From: Bufo bufo
Taxonomy: Eukaryota > Chordata > Amphibia > Anura > Bufonidae
Direction of reading: 5' to 3'
Assembly (NCBI RefSeq): GCF_905171765.1
Contig: NC_053389.1
Coordinates: 784,988,772-785,052,771 of the forward strand
DNA: 64,000 nt
The translations under genes were made by a program, and so were the position numbers. Numbering within the stretch: the first letter of the stretch is position 1; each line of letters begins with the position of its first letter. The notes beneath the pieces are model-generated. The model ran no database searches, was not told the origin of the DNA, and worked only from the letters and a program-made list of their open reading frames with translations. Positions 32,801-44,800 of the stretch are shown one piece after another.

Positions 32801-35800
32801 CTCCGATGCTGTGATCAACTGCGACCACAGCACCTGATCATGGTGCCTAGACGCGTATGGTGGAGATGTATGCAAATGTATAAAAGAAGAACCAATCACA
32901 GCCCTGTTTTTGTCCAGTCTTGTAATAAATGTCTTACCGGTGTAGCATTGCCTTCTGTTGGCCTGTTTCTGTTGCCTTGGTCCACATCTAGAATATAAAC
33001 ACACAAGGGCAGACATAACACCAACACTCATCGGGGGTGAGGTTAACATTAGGAAGGGTCAAAACCCAAAAGCGACAGAGAATTATGAGCAACAGGATGA
33101 AATATTATCACATGGTTGGATCACGTACATCAGCAGGACGGAGTGTAGCAGGATGTGTCAGGAGATACAGGACAGCGGGATGTGTGAGGAGATATAGGAC
33201 AGCAAGATGTGTCAGGAGATAGAGGGCAGTGGGATGTGTCAGAAGATAGAGGGTAGTGGGATGTGTCAGAAGATGGAGGGCAGCAGGATGTGTCGGGAGA
33301 TAGAGGGTAGCGGGATGTGTCAGAAGATAGAGGGTAGTGGGATGTGTCACGAGATAGAGGGCAGTGGGGAGTGTCAGGAGATAGAGGGTAGCGAGATGTG
33401 TCAGGAGATAGAGGGTAGCGAGATGTGTCAGGAGATAGAGGGTAGCGAGATGTGTCAGGAGATACAGGACAGCAGGGTGTGTCAGAAGATGGAGGGTAGC
33501 GGGATGTGTCGGGAGATAGAGGGTAGCGGGATGTGTCGGGAGATAGAGGGTAGTGGGATGTGTCAGAAGATGGAGGGCAGCAGGATGTGTCGGGAGATAG
33601 AGGGTAGCGGGATGTGTCAGAAGATAGAGGGTAGTGGGATGTGTCACGAGATAGAGGGCAGTGGGGAGTGTCGGGAGATAGAGGGTAGCGAGATGTGTCA
33701 GGAGATACAGGACAGCAGGGTGTGTCAGAAGATGGAGGGTAGCGGGATGTGTCGGGAGATAGAGGGTAGCGGGATGTGTCAGAAGATAGAGGGCAGTGAG
33801 ATGTGTCAGGAGATAGAGGGTAGTGGGATGTGTCAGGAGATAGAGGGTAGCGGGATGTGTCAGAAGATAGAGGGCAGTGAGATGTGTCAGAAGATAGAGG
33901 GTAGTGGGATGTGTCAGGAGATAGAGGGTAGCGAGATGTGTCAGAAGATGGAGGGTAGCGGGATGTGTCGGGAGATAGAGGGTAGCGAGATGTGTCAGAA
34001 GATAGAGGGAAGCGGGATGTATCAAGAGAGAGGGTAGTGGAACATGTCAGGAGATAGAGGGAAGCGGGATGTGTCAGGGTATAGAGCAGTGTTTCCCAAC
34101 CAGTGTGCCTCCAGCTGTTGCAAAACTACCAGTGTGCCTCCAGCTGTTGCAAAACTACAACTCCCAGCATGCCTGCACAGCCAAAGGCTGTCCGGGCATG
34201 CTGGGAGTTGTAGTTTTGCAACAGCTGGAGGCACACTGGTTGGGAAACACTGGTATAGAGGGTAGCGGGATGTGTCAGAAGACAGAGAGCAGCGGGATGT
34301 GTCAGGATACAGAGGGCACTGGGATGTTCCAACAAAGCCGCAGTCGTGGACATAAATCCGCTCCAAAGCTATGAAAGAATACAATAAATTATCCAGAATA
34401 CAGTATTAACATTGGTCTTAATAAACTGCTCTCACCATTAGTTTCATGCCTGCACAGAAGGATCAAATTGGTCACCTGGTCATGATTGTTGGCCCATTTT
34501 CTCATCAGAGACATGGCCTTCTCTATCGGGATCTTGCCATGAAATTTCTCTCGAAGGCGGCGGATGCTCTTCTCCAGCTAATGGAAAAATATAAGACACA
34601 TGAGCACATTGTTCGAGATTGAGATTCAACTACGGTATTTCTTTCCTGCGCCATAATGAAGATCTTAGAATTAAGTTAATTTAGCCCTATGTAAAAAGCA
34701 TGCAGAAGAATCACCAACTCAACTCTGCTACATTAATAAACGCAGATCTGTTTTGATAGTATAACGTTTGTGATGGGAACCTTGATGTCCGGAAGCTATT
34801 TGCCCTGTGAAAGCAAACACACCTGTTGCCGGCATTAAACCGGTGGCAGACGAGGACGAGTACATAGTCAATGCTAGAGATTTTGTCTTGCTTAGCAGGT
34901 GCGCCATAGCACATGCCGACACTACTATGTGGGTCACGTTGCAGTAATAAAACCTTTTAGATAATGCGATTTATGAGAGACCTTTAGTTGACTACAAAGG
35001 CCTTGTGTGTTCTGATTGTCTAGGTTAGGAAAAGCCATTTTTATATACCCTATTAGATATTTTGAATAGTCCCAATTCAGAGCTGTGAGTGACTACAAAG
35101 AGCGCCTCTCACTCACTGGAGGACCTGGCACAACCAGGTATTACATACAGTAGTTTTCAATGGGAATAATGTAATGCCTTATTTTCCCTGTTGGGGCGCT
35201 GCAGGAAAACGGAACACTTGCAGCTGTGTTTCCCCATAGATTGCAGCCAATCGATGGAGTCACCTTTGGGTCTGTTTCACAGGAGTCACGCTCTGCATGC
35301 ATATGAAAGAGTTAACCCCTGTAATATCAACCCAGTGGTTAAGGAGACAAAAGTGGGGGTGGAGAGAAGTCAATAGTAAGGACTTTGTTCTTGGTGAGGA
35401 TCAGGTTTGCACTGTGCAGGAACCCAAGCTATTTACACGTAGACAAGGACGCGGAAGAACCACAAGAGTCAACAAGGGACAGAAAGCAATCCGATCACCC
35501 GAAACATTGATGCAGCACAGACTAGGTGGCCATAAGCTGACCACGGAACAAGCATGACTGATCCTTCACCCCCAACATCTGCCTTCAGCCCCCATACACA
35601 CTGGATGGACCACTAAAATTAACATGCTGAGCCAACAGTCATCTAAAGTGTAGGGTGACCTTTAGGGTACGGCCACACAGATTTTTTTGGGATGAGATTT
35701 CGAGGCAGATCTGCCTTCAGGATTCTTTGCCAAGATCAGAAGTGGATTAGAAAGTAATCGGAAACATAAAGAAGGATTTAGGACAGACAGAGACGTGCGA

Positions 35801-38800
35801 GTTCAATGCGAGAAACTCGTCGTGTGTGGCGCTGTGAGTTCCCCTGACAGGAATGATTTATAAGGCTATGTGTCCCTGCAAGACCTGGAATCTTTTGAAT
35901 TACACTGACATAATTCTGTCAGTATAATTCAGTAGATTCCAGAACTCTCAGGGTCACACAGCATTATAATGCTGTGTGATCCTGTCAGAGGAGCAGAGGT
36001 CAGAAGGGGAACTCACACTGCCACACGCTGCGAGTTTCTCACACTGAACCCGCTCGTCTGTGTCTGGACTTCTTTTTCCTAGTGGATTCCCTTCTGGCTT
36101 TGGCTGAAAAACTGAAGGCTCTGCCTCGAAATCTCGTCCAAAGAACTCTGTGTGGCTGTACCCTTAGTCTGCATGGTATTTTGGTTGTGAGAGCAGAAGT
36201 ATGTGCTCCAGAGATGCATTTTCCACCTCTGCAGGCAACTGCTTTAGAGGACATAGGGAGTTGCCCTTGGTCATCCAGTCCCTGAGGTTGCATAAAAGAC
36301 TATGAATACAAACCCTGTTCTCCTCTCTCCTCATTGTCTCTTATGTCCAATATGGTAATGTACGGGATAATGGAAACATCCGTGGTGCTCTAGGAGGATG
36401 ACAGGGTTAGTAAGCATCTCAGGAGATTTAGGATGGTGAAGGGGATAATAGAAAAATCCCTGGAGGTCTAGGGTAGTGTAGGCGGTAGATGTTTAAGCTT
36501 AAATATAGTGTGTTCCAGTCCTAAAAATCTGACACAAAAAATGACACTGTTGGCACCAGTCAACGGAAGACTGAGAATAACTGTAGCTTCTGTGAGCCCA
36601 CTGCTAACAGTGAAACTTCGATGACCAGTCATATCAAACCACGTAACAAACTACGAGGCTTAGAGGTAGCTATGCAAACATAGGCAGAACTTGCAAATTC
36701 AATGCTCAGGGGACAATGACATGACTGTAACCGATGTGCGGAAGCTACAAAGCAACTTCAAGGTGATTCTTATTTCAGTTTACAATAATCTGTCCCCATG
36801 CCACGAGCAACAGTTCTTTGGCACTCTTGCCACACTGTATACTCACAATTGGCAAATTTAATTCACTCACATTGCTAATGACAAACATGATGCCAGACAG
36901 CTGAATTCTACGGGAAATGGGTGACTCAAGCACTCTTGCCCAATACAGAACCCAGTAGAGGCTCATGCAAAACCAACACATAATGCTAATTTTGGGAGTA
37001 GAGACACTGAAGCCCAGGGATCAATATCTGGATGATAGTCCGGGCAAGAGGACCAACTGTACAACCATACATTAGGAGTAAAGCTATATACCAGGACGCC
37101 ATTTTGCATCTCGATATTGGCCAATACATGGTGGTCCACCAACCATCCCACTGGTCCTCCATCAAACATATACGTGATGCGATGATTCTGGGACACAATC
37201 AGGCAACCAAGACTTCAATTTCGAGTAGGTTGTGGTCCATACTGTATTAGGATATACACAGTTATGTCATGATGTCTTCATTCCCATAAGCTTAGCTCAT
37301 CTTGACCTTAGAAGTTGGCAACAGAAGTTTCTGGTCTATCCTGGTGAGAAATCCACCAACTATTGATTGCCGACTAATGCAAGGAGTTTGGAAACAAGAA
37401 AATGGTTCACAATTCCTCCCTTCACGTTACTGGAGGTGAGAAGTCACCAGCATCGAACTACAGGGCTACAGCTAGCAGCAACTACTACTACACCATGATT
37501 TCATGAACTTCCTCAAAACCCACATCTTTACAAAGTCAGTGATTCATTCAAATCAGCTGACAGAAAACAAGAAATACAGTGAAACCTCTAGGTCAGGTGT
37601 CAAGTTTTAGTAACCCGATCTTCTGAGTATATTGGCCTCTTTTTATGAGGATATCCCCCCCCCCCCCCCCCCCGAAGACCATTTTACATTACAATTTTAG
37701 TCATCTTAAAGGCTGAGCTCACACATCAGGTTACATTCACATCTCCAGCAGTTAAATCCGGTGGTCTGTTCAGAGTGGCACCGCTGGATCTCCATTGACT
37801 ATAAGTAGATCCAACGGGAATACATCGGCTTTCTTCGAGAAATGCCAGCTTCCTGCTGGACAAATACTGATGTAGGCAGCAGTATTTTTCCTGCAGAAAG
37901 CCTGCATTTAAGCCGGAAACCTGCTGGATCATCATCGGATCCCAGTATAGTCAATGGGGATCTGGCGGTGTCTGACTATGACTAGACTACCATATATACC
38001 TGCCATAGCTGTGAGCGTAGCCTTTTTGGCATGACTGGCTAACTATCTAATGTAACTCCACCATGACAGCAGATGTCCAAGGAGACAAAACCCTTTGTTC
38101 TCACAGTTGATAACATCTGATGAAGGTGTCTGTTACGTTATTTCCCCTTTTCCCATTGAAAATACATATACATACAGACAAATCAAACATGCATGTATAT
38201 GGGGAAGTCGGGAGGAATAACTGCTAGCTGAACCATCTAAGGTGTCTTACTAGCTGAAGAGGTTTCATCAAACAAGGCCTCACAAAGAAAGAGTGCCCAC
38301 ATGGACCAGAATCTACATCCATTATAGTGGGATGGTGTATAACAGGGGTAGGCAACCTCCAAACTACGTCTGGCAGCATGCATAGCTGGGAATTGTACTT
38401 TCACAACAGCTGGAGTGCTGAAGGTTGCTGACACGTGGTGCATGAGAAGCAGTATCTACAGAACTATATATAACACTCGAACTTGGCCATAGCTTCCGAA
38501 TCCTGACTTTAAGCAGTACAATTTCTTTTGAATTTAACTTAATGTGAATGATATTCTCGAACTAAAAACGCTGAGGCCTCTTAGTGTCAACGCACACTAA
38601 CATTCACATATACTCGGTTGCCACCTCGCAACTGTCATATGCCATCTCTGATCCAAGCTGTTTCTTACCCAAATAAGTGGTATTCCAGTAGGTACAAGCT
38701 TTCTCCTATCCACAGGATAGAGATTAACTATCAGATCGGTGGGGGTCCCCCAGCAATCATGAGAACGGGAGCCCCGTTCCCCCCTTAGGCCCCTTGCTGC

Positions 38801-41800
38801 TCCCCTAAAATGACCAGAGTGGCCGGTTACACATGTGCGCGGCCACTCCATTCATTTCTATGGGAGTTCCGGAGATAGTGGAGTGCCCTACTTGGCTATC
38901 TCCCGAACTCCAATAGAGATGAATGGAGTGGCCATGCACATGTGCCACCGGCCGCTCCAGTCATTTTAGGGGAGGACGGCCCCCACTCTCGTGGGGTCCC
39001 AGTGGTAGGATCCCCACCGATCTGATAGTTAATCCCTATCCTGTGAATATGGAATAACTTGTACCTACTGGAATACCCCTTTAATCTGAATGGGTCTTCA
39101 CGCAGGAATCAGTATCAACTGGTCATATGTGATAAAAGAGGTAACGTTACAGTAGTCAATGCCACCATTGTGCTCTCCTGCCTCTCAGAGTGTGCAGGTG
39201 TCCTTGTATTTCCACTAGAAGAACTGGTGAATCACAAAGCTATGGCTGCATTTCTGAGCATGAAGCTCCAACCCTCGGGGCATGAAACAAAAAGAGCTTT
39301 TAACTGTACTCTTAAAGAGAAGTCAATAGCTTTAGTAAAAACAAAAAACAAGCCCGACCCAAGCTTCCACTGTCCTTCAATAGCTGGCAGTTGAATGCTA
39401 TTACTCCAGACTACCTCGTACTTGTTCATGGTCGGTGGGCTGACCATGATCCATGTGATTTCATTTGTCAGAGAAGAGTAAGCCGCTGTCAGACACATCT
39501 GGTAGTGGTTTATCTCCTTGAAAAACAAAATGATTGGGTCTTGAAATTTATCATGGCCAATCCTTCTTTTCCTGACATCTGTAGAGGGAAAGTTGGGACA
39601 CCCCCATACACATTAGATGGTCATCTGGTCCTGCTGCGATTGGCAGGCTCAGTCGTGTGTATGGACTCGTCAAGTCCCTTCACCTTTTCCACTATACGGC
39701 AAGGCATTATTCTAATCAATACCAGTCAGCTTCCGCATCCTAGAAAGCTTCCACACCACATCAGGGTGAGCTGCCCTAAGCAAACTGCTTCTAAAAGTTG
39801 CTGATCAATACTGCAATCTTGGAGAGATGTAACTACATAGTGGTATTTACGGGAAGGGACATACTCACTAAATTGGATCAATAAAGGTTTCTTCCCACAA
39901 GGAATAACATTTACAGTGGCTAAGTCCAGACAGGGTGACACCAGTACTAGAGGTTCTTTCAGGTTTCTTTACACTTTACACAATTTTGAGTGAAGAAACG
40001 TCCTCGTTTTGTACTGTCCTTTGCTCACCAAGTACTGGCTTTATCTTTTTCTACTGCTTTGCTTCATTAGCTGTGAACAAACCTTCAGGTGGCCATACAC
40101 ATAGAAGTAGGTTGGTGGTTGAACAACAACTGAATGATCTGGTGAAGGTTTCCACAGCCATAGATATTTTAATCTACATTGGCCATTACAGTGGTTCAAA
40201 CTGGCCTGATATTTTCAATGACATCAGGCGATGGAAGAATGATCTTTCTGGTTATGTTCTAGGAAAGATCTTTTGTCCACAAATGGTCTACACACTGACA
40301 TCACTTGTCTAAAAAGATTGTTCGCTGTTAATTTTCACCTACATATTTGTTTGTTATGGTTTTGTCCATTTTTATTAACTTTATTCTAATCTTTCACTAT
40401 GCTTCTGTTCTTCATGTTGTTACTCTGCTTCCCGTGTCCTCTTCTGCCCATACCCATTCCAATGGAACCTACTGCGTTCAATGTCTGGAGGAAGACTTCA
40501 AGGGGTTGTTCTCTCAGGACAACCCCCGTTCATGAAGTAGCTCCTCGAACAGTGTGCTGGAATATCCAAGGATAGGGAAAAACGAACCCAATGGTAGGGG
40601 TCTGTCCTCTGAGATCCCCACTGATCCAGAGAACAGGCGTCCACTGTCCCTGTCCTGATGGAACAGCAGGTCGAGCATGATTCCTGCAGCTCTATTCAGT
40701 CTATACAAGTCTGACAGAAATTACTGAGCACTGTACTCAACTATTTCTGGCAGTCCCATAGAGAATGAATGGAGCAGTAGGGCGCACACTCAACCTAACA
40801 CTCCATCAATATAGGAACATGGGAGCCCTTTTTACAGGATGGGTGCGGTTCCATAGGTTGTACCACCACCGATCAATTAGTTATCTCCAATCCTGTGGTT
40901 AGAGTAATGCATAACTTAAAAATTTGGCACAACCCCTTTTATATAGGTTCTCAACCAATGTGATCCCAGTGAATCCTCAATTTAAAAAAATTTCTCCTTA
41001 TCTTGTGGAGGGAAAAAAAATCGGAAGTGAAACATGGCCAGCCCTTCATTATTGTGATTATCTTGTGGCAGCCATAAACAGCCAGTTTGTGAAGTTGATG
41101 AGTTGAAGCAGGAAAATGGGCAAGCGTAAGGATCAGAGTGGCTTTGAAAAAGACCAAATTGTAATGGCTAGAGGAGTGGGTCAGAGCATCTAAAATAGGT
41201 CAGGTCTTGTGGGGTTTTCCTGACATGAAGTTTGTAGTAACATCTAAAGTGGACCAAGGAAGGAGAACCGATGAATCAACAACATGGTCATGGGCACCTG
41301 ATACTCACGAGGGAAGTGAAGCCTAACTTATCTCGTCCGATCCCACAGAAGAGCTACTGAAGCATAAACTGCGGGAAAAGTTGCTGCTGACTATGACAGA
41401 AAGGTGTGAAAACACAAAGGGCATCACAGATTTCTAGGCATGGGGCGTATGTACCTACAGGCCGGTCAGAATGTCCATGCTGACCCCTGAACACTGCTGA
41501 ACGAGCCTACAATGGACACAGAGCATCAGAACTGGACCATGGAGCAGTGGAAGAAGGTGGCCTGGCCAACAGACTGGTCAGAGTGTCCATGCTGACCCCT
41601 GAACACTGCTGAAGGAGCCTACAATGGGTCTAAGGCATGAGGGCAGGACCATGGAGCAATGGAACAAGGTGGCCAGGAAGAGATCGTACTAGGATGCACT
41701 ATGGGAAGCTGATTGTGTGATGCTTTGGTCAATGTTCTGCTGGGAAAACTTGTGTCCTGTCATTCACGTGGATGGGACAGCCCGGGAGTTGGCTCCTCTG

Positions 41801-44800
41801 ATATTGAGCACCTATCCTCATGATAGGTCATCAATATCAGACTGGTCCAACTTCCAGCACTCCCACCGATCAGCTGTTTGAAGGGGCCGCTGCACTCACT
41901 GGAGTTCTGCTAAGCCTGCGGTCTCTCCAAATCACGTACATAGTATAGTGGCCATGCTTGGTATCACAGCTCAGTCCCACTGGCCTGAATGTGACTAAGC
42001 TGCACCTAGGTCACGTGACTGATGTACGGTGACGTCACTGGCCTATAAAGAATACAAAGCACACAATATAAAACATGGGGCAGATTTAGTAATCCAGTTG
42101 AGCCAGTATTGGTCATGCATTTTGCACTTCACTCAACAGGGGGGCATGGCTTAGCGTGAAGGTTGCAGCTTAAAGTGGTTATCCAGCAATTTTTTACTTT
42201 TTTTGCTTCACCTGTGGAAAAATCCATACCCCCTGCCCTGCTTTCTCACTGCTCAGTTGTGGTTCCCTTCTCCACCCTGTAAACTTCTGAATGGATGGAG
42301 TCATGTGCATTGCCGTGGCCAAAGACTCGCTTTGGTGGTGATGGGGTTGAAATAAAAAAAACGGGGGGAGGGGAAGTATAATCTATATAAGGGGCCTGGG
42401 CATTTGGGGGCATGTGTTAGACTTAGATAACCACTTTAAGTGTCTAAAAATGCACCAATTTTACTATAAAGGTCTTTAGAGCGCCTGTCTAAGATTACAC
42501 TAAATATGAGACAGCACTAGTAAACCTACAACACAGAATCCAGCACACAGAGCACAGAATCCAGCACACAGAGCAACAGAATGCAGCAGAGCACAGAATC
42601 CAGCACACAGAACACAGAATCCAGCACACAGAGCACAGAATCCAGCACACAGAGGACAGAATCCAGCACACAGAGCACAGAATCCAGCACACAGAGCACA
42701 GAATCCAGCACACAGAGCACAGAATCCAGCACACAGAGGAAATAATCCAACACACAGAGGAAATAATCCGGCACACAAAGGACAGAATCCAGAGCACAGA
42801 ATCCAGCACACAAAGGAAATAATCCAGCACACAGAGCACAGAATCCAGCAGAGAGCACAGAATCCAGCACACAGAGCACAGAATCCAGCACACAAAGGAC
42901 AGAATCCAGCACACAGGGGACAGAATCCAGCACACAGAGCACAGAATCCAGCACACAGAGCACAAAATCCAGAACACAGGGGACAGAATCCAGCACACAG
43001 AACACAGAATCCAGCACACAGAGCACAGAATCCAGCACACAAAGGACAGAATCCAGCACACAGAGCACAGAATCCAGCACACAGAGCACAGAATCCAGCA
43101 CACAGAGCACAGAATCCAGCACACAGAGCACAAAATCCAGAACACAGGGGACAGAATCCAGCACACAGAACACAGAATCCAGCACACAGAACACAGAATC
43201 CAGCACACAGAGCACAGAATCCAGAACACAGAGGACAGAATCCAGCACACAGAGGACAGAATCCAGCACACAGAGCACAGAATCCAGCACACAGAGCACA
43301 GAATCCAGCACACAGAGGACAGAATCCAGAACACAGAGGACAGAATCCAGCACACAGAGGACAGAATCCAGCACACAGAGCACAGAATCCAGCACACAGA
43401 GGACAGAATCCAGCACACAGAGGACAGAATCCAGCACACAGAGGACAGAATCCAGCACACAGAGCACAGAATCCAGCACACAGTGGACAGAATACAGAAC
43501 ACAGAATCCAGCACACAGAGCACAAAATCCAGCACACAGAGGAAATAATCCAGCACACGGAGCACAGAATCCAGAACACAGGGGACAGATTGCAGCAGAG
43601 GACAGAATCCAGCACACAGAACACACTTTAAATCCACATTGAGTAATTGCACTAAAACATTTATTCCTTTAGGTAGGTAACAAGTATAAACGGCTAAAAT
43701 TAACCCCCCCATGGCTTACAGATACTGTAAAGGGCAATAAATGACAAAAAAGGGCATTAAAGGGTACTTTCACATTAGCGGCAGGGGAGTCCAGCAGGCT
43801 GTCGGATCCATCCTGCCGCTAGTTCACATGTGCCCCCATGTGCGCTGCCGCCGGAACTCCACCCCGCCCCCATTATAGTCAATGGGGACAGAGCGGCAGT
43901 CCCGGGGCACATGAGAACTAGCGGCAGGACGGATTTGACACACTGTTCACCCGTCGGAACAGCCTGCCGGACTCCACTGCCGCTAGTGTGAAACTAGCCT
44001 AAAAAATACAAATCTGAGGGGTCAGCTGGAGCGTTTGAAGTTTACAAAGGGCTTAATAAAATCTGTAAAAAGGAGATAAAATTAGCAAAAATACAAAATG
44101 AACAGCGGGTGGCAAAAGAGGGCAAAATAAATCCCAAAAATCCGACCCCCGGGACCCCCGCCGATCAGCTGTTTGAGAAGGCAGCGGGGCTGACAGTAGC
44201 GCCGTGGCCTTCTCGCTGTTTACCGCAGGCCCAGTGACGTCACGACTAGTATCACTGGCGTGGGTGGGGCTAAGCTCCATTCAAGTGAACAGGGGTCCCG
44301 GGTGTCGGACCCCCGCCAATCAGATGCTGATGATCTATCCAGAGGATAGAACATCAGTTTAAAAAAACTGCAGAACTCCTTTAAATAAGGTAAATGTGAA
44401 CAAGGCTCCGGGTCCAGATGGATTACACCCAAGAGTTCTTAAAGAGCTCAGTTCAGTCATTGTTGTGCCCCTGTTTAAATTTTTTTAAGATTCTCTAGGT
44501 ACTGGTACAGTGCCAAGTGATTGGGGCAAGGCAAACGTGGTGCCCATATTCAAAAAAGGATCTAGGTCCTCCACAGGTAATTATATACAGGAGTATGTGA
44601 CTGTAAATAATATACCGTAAGTGATAACCAAGGACAGAAGTTGTCCGACTAACCTGATAAGTTTTTATGAGGAGGTGAGTAGTAGCCTGGACAGAGGGGC
44701 GGCTGTGGATGTAGTGAGGTAAGTAGTAGCCTGGACAGAGGGGCGGCTGTGGATGTAGTGAGATAAGTAGTAGCCTGGACAGAGGGGCGGCTGTGGATGT

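Noticed and set aside
32513..33049. A 178-codon - strand frame
   Set aside because: No recognisable domain, no splice context and no agreement with SHFL. A phrase like [13 protein letters not shown] may be an old retroelement trace but is too weak to call.
33108..34037. Opposed open frames of 276 and 305 codons
   Set aside because: Both are translations of the 27-bp minisatellite.
42495..43712. Three overlapping - strand open frames of 366-405 codons rich in Cys and Leu
   Set aside because: All three frames are open because the 21-bp unit lacks stops in each. This is a repeat artefact, not a cysteine-rich protein family.
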